NCBI RefSeq assembly: GCF_023349125.1
Contig: NZ_JAKIKT010000002.1
Location: 310,001 to 374,000 of the forward strand
Direction of reading: 5' to 3'
DNA from: Shewanella corallii
GTDB lineage: Bacteria > Pseudomonadota > Gammaproteobacteria > Enterobacterales > Shewanellaceae
DNA length: 64,000 nucleotides
Part shown: positions 33,722-43,040 of the stretch, piece after piece
Layout of the letters: each line of letters begins with the position of its first letter
How positions within the stretch are numbered: the stretch's first letter is position 1
Notes under the pieces: generated by a model
Seen by the model: the letters and a program-made list of their open reading frames with translations, nothing else
Told to the model about the DNA's origin: nothing
Database searches by the model: none
Position numbers and translations under genes: made by a program

Positions 33722-36284
33722 TATCAGTGCCACACTGTACTTGAGTTTGAGCAGCATCAGGCTGCCATCGAATATTGGAAACCTCAAGTTCCCAATCCCC
33801 CATGGAACTCAACTCCAGGGGGACAAAGATACTGTCCAGCTCAGCACTGGTCAGGTTAAAGCAGGCTAAATCAACACTCAGCTCCTGCCATTCATCGCCG
33901 GGCAATGTCGCAGCATCCAGCTGGAAAGAGCGACGGCAACCATCACCACAACCAATGGTCAGTGTCAGGGGCTGACTTCTGTCACCCCGACTGCGTACCT
34001 CCATCACCAAACCTGAGGATACTTCGCCAAAGGCACGCAAATCCTGAGGGAAATCCGCCTGGAAACGCACCACACCCGTTCCCTGTTTATTGAAGCTGAT
34101 GCGTCTGGCATCCTGTTGAATACGCTTGTCGATATCCCGAATGGTCACATTCGAGGTAACCTGAGTATTACTGCGCACCTGCTCCATCTGCTGGCCGTCA
34201 CCTACCCACACTTTCCAGGGCGCTTTCACCACGCCATCAAGCAAAGACAGCAGCTCAGGACCGACGACACTGTCATCAAACGCTTCATCAAAGCCACTTA
34301 ACTCAACGTCATCTTTCACCGACAAACCGTATCCACGTTTGAACAGCAGCGCACCATCGGCACCCTCGGCTTGCACATCACCATTAGGGCTATTGGGCCA
34401 TGAAAAGCTCAGACGGCCGCGAAAGTCGTATCTGACACCTTCATTGCTGTCCCGAAATAACAGATCTGCCACACCACCCGCTTCAGTGCCCGGCAACCAG
34501 GCCACCACAAAGGCATCAGAAGTGTTGAGCTCAGGGTTCACCCACAGAGGTCTGCCGGTAACAAAGACAGACACAACCGGGATCCCCTGTGCTTTGAAGG
34601 ATTCCAGCAGTGCAAGGTCACGCTTTGCACCGCGTTGATACTCAAGGTTGGCCAGATCGCCATTACCCTCAGCATAGGGCTCTTCTCCGAAAACCACGAT
34701 GGCGACATCCGGCTTTTCTCCGCTCCAACTGCCATCTTCAGACAACACGGCTGTGCCACCGGCTGAAGCGAGATGCTGAGCAATGCCATCATAAATCGAG
34801 GTTGCTCCCGGAAAGTCTGAATTCAGATTATCTGTACCCTGCCAGGTGATGCTCCATCCACCGGCCTGTTTACCAATATTGTCGGCGCCATCTCCCGCCA
34901 CCAACACATTAAGCCTGGGAGACAAAGGCAAGAGCTGCCCATTGTTTTTCAACATCACCAGTGATTCACGCACAGCCTTGCGCGCCAATGCTCTGTGCTG
35001 CTGCGAGCCTATGAGTGACTCATCACCGGCAAGGGCCCGTTTGGCTGGAGACGGCTTGTCAAACAGCCCTGCACGAAACTTAATCCTGAGCACCCGGCGC
35101 ACCGCATCATCAATTCTTTCCTGGGCAATGGTGCCCTCCTGAACCTGAGCTATGGTGTTGTGGTACAAAGGCTTCCAGGCATCTGTCGGCACCATAAAGA
35201 TATCCAGTCCGGCGTTAATGGCCTCGGGACAGGAGTCGATAGTGCAGCCAGGCAATTGACCATGACCATTCCAGTCCCCCACCAGCACGCCGTCAAACCC
35301 CATACGCTCTTTCAGAACCTGAGTCAGCAGATAGTGGTTACCGTGATTCTTTTCACCCCACCAGCTGTTAAATGACACCATGATGGTCTGAACACCGGCT
35401 TCTATGGCTGATACATATCCCTGTCCATGGATATCAATAAGCTCGGATTCGGAGACCCGGGTATCCCCCTGATCATCGCCCTGTAAGGTGCCACCATCAC
35501 CGATAAAGTGCTTGGCGGTTGAGAGAGTATGAGACTCAGTGAGCCACTCCCCTGTGTGAACACCCTGCATGCCTCTGACAAAAGCGGCAGAGTACTCTTT
35601 AATCAGCTCAGGATATTCCCCGTAACCTTCATAGCTTCTTCCCCACCTGTCATCGCGAACCACGGCCACTGTTGGGGCAAACACCCAATCAATACCTGTA
35701 GCCGCCACCTCTTTAGCTGTCGCAGCCGCTATCTCTTCAATCAATGCAGGATTGTGAGCCGCCCCCAGGCCTATGTTGTGAGGAAACAGGGTCGCGCCAA
35801 TCACATTGTTATGGCCATGAACCGCATCTGTGCCCCACATAGGAGGAATGGCAATATCATCTTCAGATGCATCCAGACCAGCCTGATAAAGGGTTTCAGC
35901 AAGCTCAACCCAGTCCTGGATACGGGCATGTTTATCATTGTTCGGGTAGGCACCACCGCCATTGAGAAAAGAGCCAAACCCATAGCGGCGCATATCCTCA
36001 ACACTAAAGTCGCGTATCTCAGGTTGAATCATCTGGGCAACTTTTTGCTCCAGTGTCATTTGCCCAAGTAATTCATCAACCCGTGCTTCCAGCTTTTCAT
36101 CCCTCACAAAGGGAGATACAGCTTCAGGCCACAGGTTAATATCCCGCTGGGTTGGTGTTTTTGCCGATGGAGCCTGGGCACTATCCGCCTTTACCTGAGC
36201 TCCGGGTTCGGGCTGACAGGCTGTCAGGGTAAGGACCAAAGAAAGAGGAAATGCCACCAGACTATCCTTGATACGAAATTCCAT
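33714..36284 (-). CDS. GH3 exo-beta-glucanase/beta-glucosidase lipoprotein
   Basis: An 856-residue lipoprotein (lipobox LTAC, Cys23) with the full GH3 layout: N-terminal TIM barrel, alpha/beta sandwich domain, and an extra C-terminal beta-sandwich of about 170 residues. The nucleophile is Asp337 in LVGDWNGHG. Upstream motifs KHFIGDGGT and GTDAVHGHNN bind substrate. The C-terminal extension with a CGDGC motif resembles that of the marine exo-1,3/1,4-beta-glucanase ExoP. The ATG has an AGGGGG site 8 bases after the transporter stop. It would release glucose from glucan oligosaccharides in the periplasm or at the surface. It is the second gene in the operon transporter-GH3-GH16. Confidence 0.93.
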   Translation of the reverse strand: MEFRIKDSLVAFPLSLVLTLTACQPEPGAQVKADSAQAPSAKTPTQRDINLWPEAVSPFVRDEKLEARVDELLGQMTLEQKVAQMIQPEIRDFSVEDMRRYGFGSFLNGGGAYPNNDKHARIQDWVELAETLYQAGLDASEDDIAIPPMWGTDAVHGHNNVIGATLFPHNIGLGAAHNPALIEEIAAATAKEVAATGIDWVFAPTVAVVRDDRWGRSYEGYGEYPELIKEYSAAFVRGMQGVHTGEWLTESHTLSTAKHFIGDGGTLQGDDQGDTRVSESELIDIHGQGYVSAIEAGVQTIMVSFNSWWGEKNHGNHYLLTQVLKERMGFDGVLVGDWNGHGQLPGCTIDSCPEAINAGLDIFMVPTDAWKPLYHNTIAQVQEGTIAQERIDDAVRRVLRIKFRAGLFDKPSPAKRALAGDESLIGSQQHRALARKAVRESLVMLKNNGQLLPLSPRLNVLVAGDGADNIGKQAGGWSITWQGTDNLNSDFPGATSIYDGIAQHLASAGGTAVLSEDGSWSGEKPDVAIVVFGEEPYAEGNGDLANLEYQRGAKRDLALLESFKAQGIPVVSVFVTGRPLWVNPELNTSDAFVVAWLPGTEAGGVADLLFRDSNEGVRYDFRGRLSFSWPNSPNGDVQAEGADGALLFKRGYGLSVKDDVELSGFDEAFDDSVVGPELLSLLDGVVKAPWKVWVGDGQQMEQVRSNTQVTSNVTIRDIDKRIQQDARRISFNKQGTGVVRFQADFPQDLRAFGEVSSGLVMEVRSRGDRSQPLTLTIGCGDGCRRSFQLDAATLPGDEWQELSVDLACFNLTSAELDSIFVPLELSSMGDWELEVSNIRWQPDAAQTQVQCGTDND

Positions 36285-36292
36285 TGCGCCCC

Positions 36293-37546
36293 CTATGGCC
36301 TGCTGTCAGGCCGTAAGTGGCAGCCTTTGATTCCGAAGTAAATAATGAAGATGTAGCAAACAATCGGCAGAATAAATCCGGCCTGAATGCCTGAAGAGTC
36401 AGCGATAAGCCCCTGCAGCAATGGCACTATCGCGCCTCCAACAATCGCCAGACACAAAATGCCGGAGCCATGACTGGTACTGGCGCCAAGATCTTTGATG
36501 CTGAGACTGAAAATGGTGGGGAACATAATGGAGTTGAAAAGACCTACAGCCACCAGACTCCACGCCGCCAGATTGCCATCTGTCATCATGGCGACTGTCA
36601 CCAGAATGGCTGCCAGAATGGCATGGGTAGCGAGCACCTTACCCGCCTCAATACGGCTCATCACCCAGGCACCGATAAAGCGTCCTGTCATGGCGCCGCC
36701 AAAATACCAGGACACATACTTGGACGCTTCAGCTTCAGTCAGCCCGCCGATATGGGACTCCATCATAAAGCTCACCAAAAAGCTGCCGATGCCGACTTCA
36801 GCACCAACATAAGCGAAGATACCCACTGCGCCCAATTTCAGGTGCGGAAAACGCAGCACATCAGTAATTTTTCCGCCACTCACTTCATACTTAATTTTGG
36901 GCAGAGTCAGATTAAAAAACACCAGAGCCAATAGAATGAGCAAACCCATCAGCGCCAGATAAGGTAGTTGCACCTCTTCACCGCCGGGCAGGGGAGCCGA
37001 GGCAGAGTGCATGGCGTCGGAGAATATTAACCAGCCGCCAATCAGCGGTGCGACTGTGGTTCCCAGGGAGTTGAACGCCTGGGTTAAAGTCAGCCGCGAT
37101 GACGCCGTCTCAGGCTTGCCAATCACGCTAACATAAGGGTTGGCGGCCACCTGCAATATGGTAATGCCGGAAGCCAGAATAAAAAAAGCGAGCAAAAATA
37201 ACCAATAGGAAGCCAAGCTCGCTGAAGGGTAGAAAAGCCCAGACCCCAGGGCAGCTACCAAAAGTCCTGTCACGATACCTTTCTGATATCCAATTCTGGA
37301 CACCAGATATCCTGCAGGGAGGGAAACAACAAAATATGCACCGAAGAAACAAAACTGCACCAGCATCGCCTGAGTAAAACTCAACTCAAACATACTCTTG
37401 AGGTACGGGATCAGAATGTCATTCATGGAGGTGATAAAACCCCACATAAAGAACAGTGATGTCAGTGCCACCAGCGCAAAACTATTACGCTCGTTCCCCT
37501 GAACAGCCTGCGGCTCCGTATGACTCATGTTTGGTGTTGCCGGCAT
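36293..37546 (-). CDS. FHS-family sugar:H+ symporter (glucose/galactose transporter type)
   Basis: A 417-residue major-facilitator protein with twelve predicted helices. The N-terminal helix LFFMWGFITSMNDILIPYLK and the motifs FFGAYFVVSLPAGYLVSRIGYQKG and LQVAANPYVSVIG are hallmarks of the fucose/glucose (FucP/GluP) family. The ATG has a GGGGAG site. It is the first gene of a leftward operon with GH3 and GH16 enzymes and shares the LacI-operator intergenic region with the divergent GH1 gene. Import of the glucose released by the GH3 enzyme is the likely role. Confidence 0.9.
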   Translation of the reverse strand: MPATPNMSHTEPQAVQGNERNSFALVALTSLFFMWGFITSMNDILIPYLKSMFELSFTQAMLVQFCFFGAYFVVSLPAGYLVSRIGYQKGIVTGLLVAALGSGLFYPSASLASYWLFLLAFFILASGITILQVAANPYVSVIGKPETASSRLTLTQAFNSLGTTVAPLIGGWLIFSDAMHSASAPLPGGEEVQLPYLALMGLLILLALVFFNLTLPKIKYEVSGGKITDVLRFPHLKLGAVGIFAYVGAEVGIGSFLVSFMMESHIGGLTEAEASKYVSWYFGGAMTGRFIGAWVMSRIEAGKVLATHAILAAILVTVAMMTDGNLAAWSLVAVGLFNSIMFPTIFSLSIKDLGASTSHGSGILCLAIVGGAIVPLLQGLIADSSGIQAGFILPIVCYIFIIYFGIKGCHLRPDSRP

Positions 37547-37606
37547 TTAGGTCTCCCCGGTTTTCAGAACAAATATTGACCTTTGCAAAATCTCACACTA
37601 GATTGG

Positions 37607-37620
37607 TGTAAGCGCTTTCA
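37607..37620. promoter_or_regulatory. LacI-type operator in the divergent glucan promoter
   Basis: TGTAAGCGCTTTCA, with an AAGCGCTT core, lies between the leftward transporter operon and the rightward GH1 operon. The identical 14-mer occurs at 50362-50375 and its inverse with one change at 50406-50419, so one regulator probably covers all three units. Confidence 0.8.
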
Positions 37621-37742
37621 TTTTTAACGCGACGTTAACCAATGTCAACGAATTTAATAACAAAACTGTCCAACTTACAGGGAAGTGTTGTTGTCTTGGG
37701 CCATGAAAACAGAACCAATAGAGATTAAGCTTAGTGAAAACA

Positions 37743-39104
37743 ATGAACGACTTGCAGATACCAGCAGACTCAGAAATTCGAAACAGGGAGTTCGTATTCG
37801 GCGTCGCAACCGCAGCTTTTCAAATCGAGGGGGATGCCGCGAGCCGATTACCCTGTATCTGGGATACCTTTTGTGCCACGCCGGGAAAGATTCGCGATCA
37901 CTCCAATGGTGAGCAAGCCTGTGACCATGTTGCGCGCTGGCAGGATGATGTAGAGCTAATCGCATCGCTGGGAGTAAATGCCTACCGTTTCTCCATCTCA
38001 TGGGGCCGAATTATGACCCGTGAAGGCGAAATAAATCCGGCAGGCCTGGCGTTTTACAAGAACCTGATAAATGCCCTGACGCTGCGAGGAATCAAGGTGT
38101 TCGTGACCCTTTACCACTGGGATTTGCCGCAGTATCTGGAAGATCAAGGCGGTTGGCTTAACCGGGATACCGCCTATCACTTCCGCGATTATGCCGATGC
38201 AGTCAGTAAAGCTCTAGGGGATTCGGTTTACGCCTATACCACGTTAAATGAACCTTTCTGCAGCTCGTTTCTGGGCTATGAAACCGGGGTGCATGCGCCC
38301 GGTATAACGGGACAGGCAAATGGCAGATTGGCAGCCCATCACCTGATGCTGGCTCACGGTCTGGCAATGCCGGTGCTCAGACGAAACGCGCCGCTCAGCA
38401 AGCATGGCATCGTAGTCAATATTGCGCCCTGCGACCCTTTCAGCGCCAATGAAGAGGATGTCCGTTCCGCGAGACTGGCCGATGAGTACTTTAACGCCTG
38501 GTATCTGGACCCTCTGCTTAAAGGACGCTATCCAGACTCCTTCAAACTTCTGCCAGATGATGCCAAACCTCATATTGAAGAGGGAGATTTGGAGATTATC
38601 AGCGCTGAGCTGGACTATCTGGGTATCAATTACTACACCCGTAATGTCATGCGTTGTAATGGCAATGGTTGGTTTGAAGAGGTCTTGCCCAATGCGGTTC
38701 CGGTCACAGCCATGGGCTGGGAGGTGACTCCGGCCACCATGACCAGAATGCTGATTAGTCTTGACCAAAGCTATCAACTGCCACCTGTGTATATCACGGA
38801 AAACGGTGCCGCCTTCGACGATAGAGTCGAAGGTAATCAGGTCAGAGATGAACACAGGCTGGACTACTATCGTCAACATCTGTGGGCAGTCGACAGAGCG
38901 ATAAAAGCCGGCGTTAACGTTAAGGGGTATTTTGCCTGGAGCCTGATGGACAACTTTGAATGGGCCGAAGGGTACGAGAAGCGATTTGGAATTTGCTACG
39001 TGGACTATGCCACCCAGGAGCGTATCCCCAAGGCCAGTGCCTTGGCTATTAAGCACTTCCTCGCAGAGAAAGCTGAAAACATCCAACAACAAAAAAGGGG
39101 CTGA
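37743..39104 (+). CDS. GH1 beta-glucosidase
   Basis: About 453 residues, cytoplasmic (no signal peptide), a complete GH1 TIM barrel. The acid/base Glu is in TTLNEPFCS at about residue 170 and the nucleophile Glu in YITENGAAF at about residue 353, both intact. The N-terminal FVFGVATAAFQIEGD and C-terminal SLMDNFEWAEGYEKRFG segments are canonical. An in-frame GTG 9 bases earlier could also serve as start, and neither has a strong ribosome binding site. It would hydrolyse imported cellobiose- or laminaribiose-type disaccharides. It heads the operon GH1-GPH transporter-LacI regulator, directly behind the shared operator. Confidence 0.92.
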   Translation: MNDLQIPADSEIRNREFVFGVATAAFQIEGDAASRLPCIWDTFCATPGKIRDHSNGEQACDHVARWQDDVELIASLGVNAYRFSISWGRIMTREGEINPAGLAFYKNLINALTLRGIKVFVTLYHWDLPQYLEDQGGWLNRDTAYHFRDYADAVSKALGDSVYAYTTLNEPFCSSFLGYETGVHAPGITGQANGRLAAHHLMLAHGLAMPVLRRNAPLSKHGIVVNIAPCDPFSANEEDVRSARLADEYFNAWYLDPLLKGRYPDSFKLLPDDAKPHIEEGDLEIISAELDYLGINYYTRNVMRCNGNGWFEEVLPNAVPVTAMGWEVTPATMTRMLISLDQSYQLPPVYITENGAAFDDRVEGNQVRDEHRLDYYRQHLWAVDRAIKAGVNVKGYFAWSLMDNFEWAEGYEKRFGICYVDYATQERIPKASALAIKHFLAEKAENIQQQKRG

Positions 39105-39106
39105 AT

Positions 39107-40456
39107 ATGGTCACAGCAGGGGAAAAGATTGCCTATGGGCTGGGAGATACTGCCAGCAATATTATTTTTCAGACGGTTATGTTGTTTCTAACCTTCTTTT
39201 ATACAGATATTTTTGGGATTTCACCCGCCTATGTAGGCACCATGTTCCTTGCTGTACGCCTGATTGACGCCTTTACCGATCCCCTCATGGGGTGGCTGTC
39301 TGATCACACCCGCACCCGCTGGGGTCGGTTCCGCCCATACCTGCTTTGGTTCGCCCTGCCCTTTGGCATTATCAGTGTAATGACCTTTACCACGCCCGAA
39401 CTGTCAGAAAGCGGCAAGTTGATCTATGCCTTTGTCACTTACACGGCCCTGATGATGGTCTATACCGCCATCAATATTCCCTACTGTGCCCTGGGTGGAG
39501 TACTGACCACAGACCCTGATGAGCGGGTATCAATCCAGTCCTATCGTTTCATATTTGCCATGATTGGCGGTCTGCTGGTCAGCGGCCTGACACTGCCTCT
39601 GGTTGATTATCTCGGGGAAGGTGACAAAGCCCTGGGCTATCAGCAAACCATTATGGTGATGAGTATTCTGGGTACCATACTGTTTTTAATCTGCTTTGCC
39701 GGTACCAGGGAAAGAGATAACCCTGTCACTGCGGAAAAGCTCAACTTTAAAGCCGATATAAAAGCTCTGGCTAAGAATGACCAGTGGCGCATTCTGTGTG
39801 CTGCGGCGACCTTCCTGCTTACTGGCCTGGTGCTGCGCACCACCATAGCGATTTATTATGTTAAGTATTATCTCGGGGAGCCTGACCTTACTACCTGGTT
39901 CATTACCCTGGGCATGATAGGCAACATTATTGGATGTGCCATTGCCAATCCACTGTCCAAACGCATCTGTAAAGTGAAAGCCTACATTGGCCTGCAGTGG
40001 ATCAGTGCCGGGATCTGCTCACTCTCCTTCTTTATCGGTCCGGATCAGCTGACGCTGGCTTTTGCTGCCTACTTCCTGTGGAACTTCTTTACCAATATGG
40101 GTTCACCCCTGCTTTGGGCAAAAATGGCAGATACTGTCGACTATGGCGAATGGAAAACCGGTGTCCGTATTACCGGCATGCTGTACTCATCCATTATCTT
40201 TTTTATCAAGCTTGGATTGGCGCTCGGAGGTGCAATTGCAGGTTGGTTGCTGGCGGGCTATGGCTATGTTGCTGACGCAGAGCAAACTCCGATGGCACTT
40301 CAGGGGATTTTGATGTCTTTTACCGTTTACCCGGCCATAGGGGCGATAATTGTTGCCTTTGTAATGGGGAAATATACACTGAATCGCCAGAAAGTCAGTG
40401 AAGTTACTCAGGCGTTGAACACTGATACTAATCAAGAATTAAAGGGAACCTGTTAA
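39107..40456 (+). CDS. GPH-family glycoside:cation symporter (MelB-like)
   Basis: A 449-residue inner-membrane transporter of the glycoside-pentoside-hexuronide:cation family, about twelve helices. The diagnostic early motif RLIDAFTDPLMGWLSDHTRTRWGRFRPY is present (shown in part: RLIDAFTDPLMG with RWGRFRPY), as is the cation-site region of helix 2. A later motif WAKMADTVDYGEWKTGVR is also typical. The ATG has an AAGGGG site and follows the GH1 stop by 2 bases. Cotranscription with the cytoplasmic GH1 enzyme suggests it carries the intact beta-glucoside disaccharide, while the FHS transporter handles monosaccharide. Confidence 0.9.
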   Translation: MVTAGEKIAYGLGDTASNIIFQTVMLFLTFFYTDIFGISPAYVGTMFLAVRLIDAFTDPLMGWLSDHTRTRWGRFRPYLLWFALPFGIISVMTFTTPELSESGKLIYAFVTYTALMMVYTAINIPYCALGGVLTTDPDERVSIQSYRFIFAMIGGLLVSGLTLPLVDYLGEGDKALGYQQTIMVMSILGTILFLICFAGTRERDNPVTAEKLNFKADIKALAKNDQWRILCAAATFLLTGLVLRTTIAIYYVKYYLGEPDLTTWFITLGMIGNIIGCAIANPLSKRICKVKAYIGLQWISAGICSLSFFIGPDQLTLAFAAYFLWNFFTNMGSPLLWAKMADTVDYGEWKTGVRITGMLYSSIIFFIKLGLALGGAIAGWLLAGYGYVADAEQTPMALQGILMSFTVYPAIGAIIVAFVMGKYTLNRQKVSEVTQALNTDTNQELKGTC

Positions 40457-40458
40457 AT

Positions 40459-41457
40459 ATGGCGACAATTTACGATGTTTCTATACTGGCCGGGGTATCG
40501 CTGGCGACCGTATCCAGGGTCGTCAACAATAATGCCAAAGTCAGCGACAAAACACGTAAAAAAGTGCACGATGCCATGGAGCAGTTGGGCTATCGTCCCA
40601 ACAACATTGCTCAGTCGTTGGCATCCAATCGCTCCAACAGTATCGGCGTGCTGGTGTCTCAGTTGGATGGTCCCTATTACGGCCCTATGATGCGCCAGAT
40701 TGAAGCCGTACTGCGTGGCGCCAATAAGCACGCTATTTTTGCCGCCGGACACAGTGATGCTGAACAGGAGCAGGAGGCAATGGACTTTTTGCTCAACCGG
40801 GGTTGTGATGCGCTTATTGTCGATGTGGAAGCCCTCAGTGACGAGTACCTGGTAAAACTCAGCCAGAGCAAAACACCTCTGGTACTGATAAACCGCCATA
40901 TCGAAGCCCTGAGAGACAGATGTGTTCATCTGGACAATGTACAGGGAGGCTATCTGGCTACCCGCTATGTGCTTGAACAGGGGCATACCCGACTGGCATT
41001 TATCGCAGGTCCCCATGAAAAGCTGGATGCCAGAGACAGATTGACCGGATACCGTAAGGCACTGGATGAGTTTGGTATCAAGTTTGACGCCAAACTTTGC
41101 TGTGAGGGTGACTATCATGAGGAGGGAGGCTATCAGGCGATGCAACACCTGCTGGACGCCGGTCGTCCCTTCACCTGTGTGGTGTGTGCCAACGACCAGA
41201 TGGCCTCAGGCGCGATAGCCGCCTGTATGGAGCGTGGCCTTAAGGTTCCCGGGGATATCTCCTTTGTGGGCTTTGATAATATCCCTTTCCCCCGTTATAT
41301 CTCACCAAAGCTGACCACCATCAGTAACCCCATCGAAGCGATGGGACTGGCAGCCGCATCCTGGATACTCAGACAAACCTATGGCGAAACCCCACCATCT
41401 GCCACGCCGGTATTCCAGCCCGAATTGATAGAGCGGGAGTCAGTCAGGAAGCTCTGA
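40459..41457 (+). CDS. LacI-family regulator of the glucan locus
   Basis: A 332-residue LacI-type repressor. The N-terminal helix-turn-helix and hinge are clear (TIYDVSILAGVSLATVSRVV, then LGYRPNNIAQSLASN), followed by a sugar-binding periplasmic-protein-like domain (SIGVLVSQLDGPYYGPMMRQ, FAIFAAGHSD-like, ISFVGFDNIPFPRYISP). The ATG has an AAAGGGAA site, 2 bases after the transporter gene. The hinge and recognition helix fit an AAGCGCTT-centred palindrome, which is exactly what is found upstream of the surrounding glucan genes, so it probably autoregulates its own operon and controls the other two. The inducer is probably a glucose-containing disaccharide. Confidence 0.92.
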   Translation: MATIYDVSILAGVSLATVSRVVNNNAKVSDKTRKKVHDAMEQLGYRPNNIAQSLASNRSNSIGVLVSQLDGPYYGPMMRQIEAVLRGANKHAIFAAGHSDAEQEQEAMDFLLNRGCDALIVDVEALSDEYLVKLSQSKTPLVLINRHIEALRDRCVHLDNVQGGYLATRYVLEQGHTRLAFIAGPHEKLDARDRLTGYRKALDEFGIKFDAKLCCEGDYHEEGGYQAMQHLLDAGRPFTCVVCANDQMASGAIAACMERGLKVPGDISFVGFDNIPFPRYISPKLTTISNPIEAMGLAAASWILRQTYGETPPSATPVFQPELIERESVRKL

Positions 41458-41476
41458 CTCATCTGCTGGCTATAGC

Positions 41477-42796
41477 CTACCAGCTGTAGCTGAACTCCAG
41501 TTCCCACTGACTCATTTGCAGCTGTATTTGCTGACTTGAACTGGCCACTGTGGGGTTTATGCCCATGACTGTACTTTCCGGAGAATACATCAGGGCAATA
41601 GTGAGCTCGCTGTCATCAAGGGATTTACTCATCCCCAGTGTGAAGTGCTGCTCCATCACTCCGGGAGCCAGAATATTAAACATCACTTCCGACTCAGGAA
41701 TGGGCTGTTCGCCATAACTGTACCCCGCCCGCCACAGATATCCCGGCATTGATGACGCAGCCCACTGATAGCCAACCTTATACACAGTCATATCTTCCCA
41801 GCCAAAGCCCGGACCATTATCAGCACCAAGGCAGCGGCCGATGTCACCGGCACCGAAAGGGGGCTGCATACAAAGCCCCAGCGCAGGCATCATAGGATTA
41901 GCAACCGCCGCCACATCACCGTAGAAAATCTGTTGTACATCGAACACCAGTACATCACTGCTGCTCAGCTGATAAGCCAACCCCAGGGTCCAACTGGCCG
42001 GGATATCAAAGTCCCCGCCTTCGGCAAATAAGCCTGAATAATCTTCAAACTCAGTCATCTTCATCTCAGACTGATATGAAGCCGCCAGGGTCAGATTATC
42101 AAGCAGCTCTCCCTGCCACCCCAGTTTAAAACCAAAACCTGTGCTGGTATCGGTACCATTGTCTGAAAGCTTTGTAGCGTCCACAGACAAGCCGTTAGCG
42201 CCAAAGCTGGCCAATCCGGTAGCCTTAAACCTCTGATAAGCGAAAATGGCGCTGATACCAAAGGAGGAAGTATCAGAGATCTTTCTGGCGTAGCTGCCAT
42301 TAATGAAAAGCTGCTCCAGATTGACTCCCGCGGGCCCGGCGTAAAACGTCCCCATACCTCCCGAGGCAGAGCCCGGATAGTCGGTATTCATGCCTCCATT
42401 GCCATACACTGCAATTCCCAGACTGGCGTCCTTATCCAGCATCCAGTTACCAGCAAAGTGAGGGATAACAAAGTACTCACTGTCACTGTCTACTTTGCCT
42501 TCAGCCAAGGGAAACTCAGGTGGCATCACAGGCATAGCGGTCAGCCCGCCCACCTCATAACTGCGCATCGGACTGAACGCTGCCAAACCCAGATCCAACC
42601 GCTCACCCACAAACACCAACCCCGCCGGATTAGTCGCCGCAATCATGGCATCCTGAGGCAACGCCGCTCCTGCCCCTGCCAATCCCTTGTTTTTGGTGCC
42701 ATAGCCATGACCAAAGTAGCCATTGGTGGCTAAAGCAGGAGTTACCATGACCATACCGGCCAGCAGCATAGGTGCGCGGATAGTTTTGATGTTCAT
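41477..42796 (-). CDS. FadL/OmpP1-family outer-membrane transport protein
   Basis: A 439-residue outer-membrane barrel of the FadL/TodX family, which passes long-chain fatty acids or other hydrophobic compounds through a lateral opening. After a signal peptide ending in TPALA, the mature N terminus TNGYFGHGYGTKNKGLAGAG and the NPAGL motif are characteristic; the N-terminal hatch and C-terminal WELEFSYSW aromatic end complete the picture. The TTG at 42799 precedes the more likely ATG at 42796. It lies tail to tail with the LacI gene, 19 bases away, and has no obvious link to glucan use. Confidence 0.88.
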   Translation of the reverse strand: MNIKTIRAPMLLAGMVMVTPALATNGYFGHGYGTKNKGLAGAGAALPQDAMIAATNPAGLVFVGERLDLGLAAFSPMRSYEVGGLTAMPVMPPEFPLAEGKVDSDSEYFVIPHFAGNWMLDKDASLGIAVYGNGGMNTDYPGSASGGMGTFYAGPAGVNLEQLFINGSYARKISDTSSFGISAIFAYQRFKATGLASFGANGLSVDATKLSDNGTDTSTGFGFKLGWQGELLDNLTLAASYQSEMKMTEFEDYSGLFAEGGDFDIPASWTLGLAYQLSSSDVLVFDVQQIFYGDVAAVANPMMPALGLCMQPPFGAGDIGRCLGADNGPGFGWEDMTVYKVGYQWAASSMPGYLWRAGYSYGEQPIPESEVMFNILAPGVMEQHFTLGMSKSLDDSELTIALMYSPESTVMGINPTVASSSQQIQLQMSQWELEFSYSW

Positions 42797-43040
42797 CAAT
42801 CAACTCATAGGGTTATTTGTATGGATATACAAATAGTGTAGACGGTGTTTGATGCCTCGGATGGCACGAGGGACCTGCAAGTGTCTCTGACGCGACTGAA
42901 GAGTTGGATTTTCAGCTTGTGGCACTGATGTTATATATGCTGAAACACCTCAGGACGAAACCAGTAACCGTTAATTGTGATGGCGGCCAATGGCGTTTTT
43001 GTCTGCGAAAATAACGCCATAGGTTTTGTCGGCTTGCTAT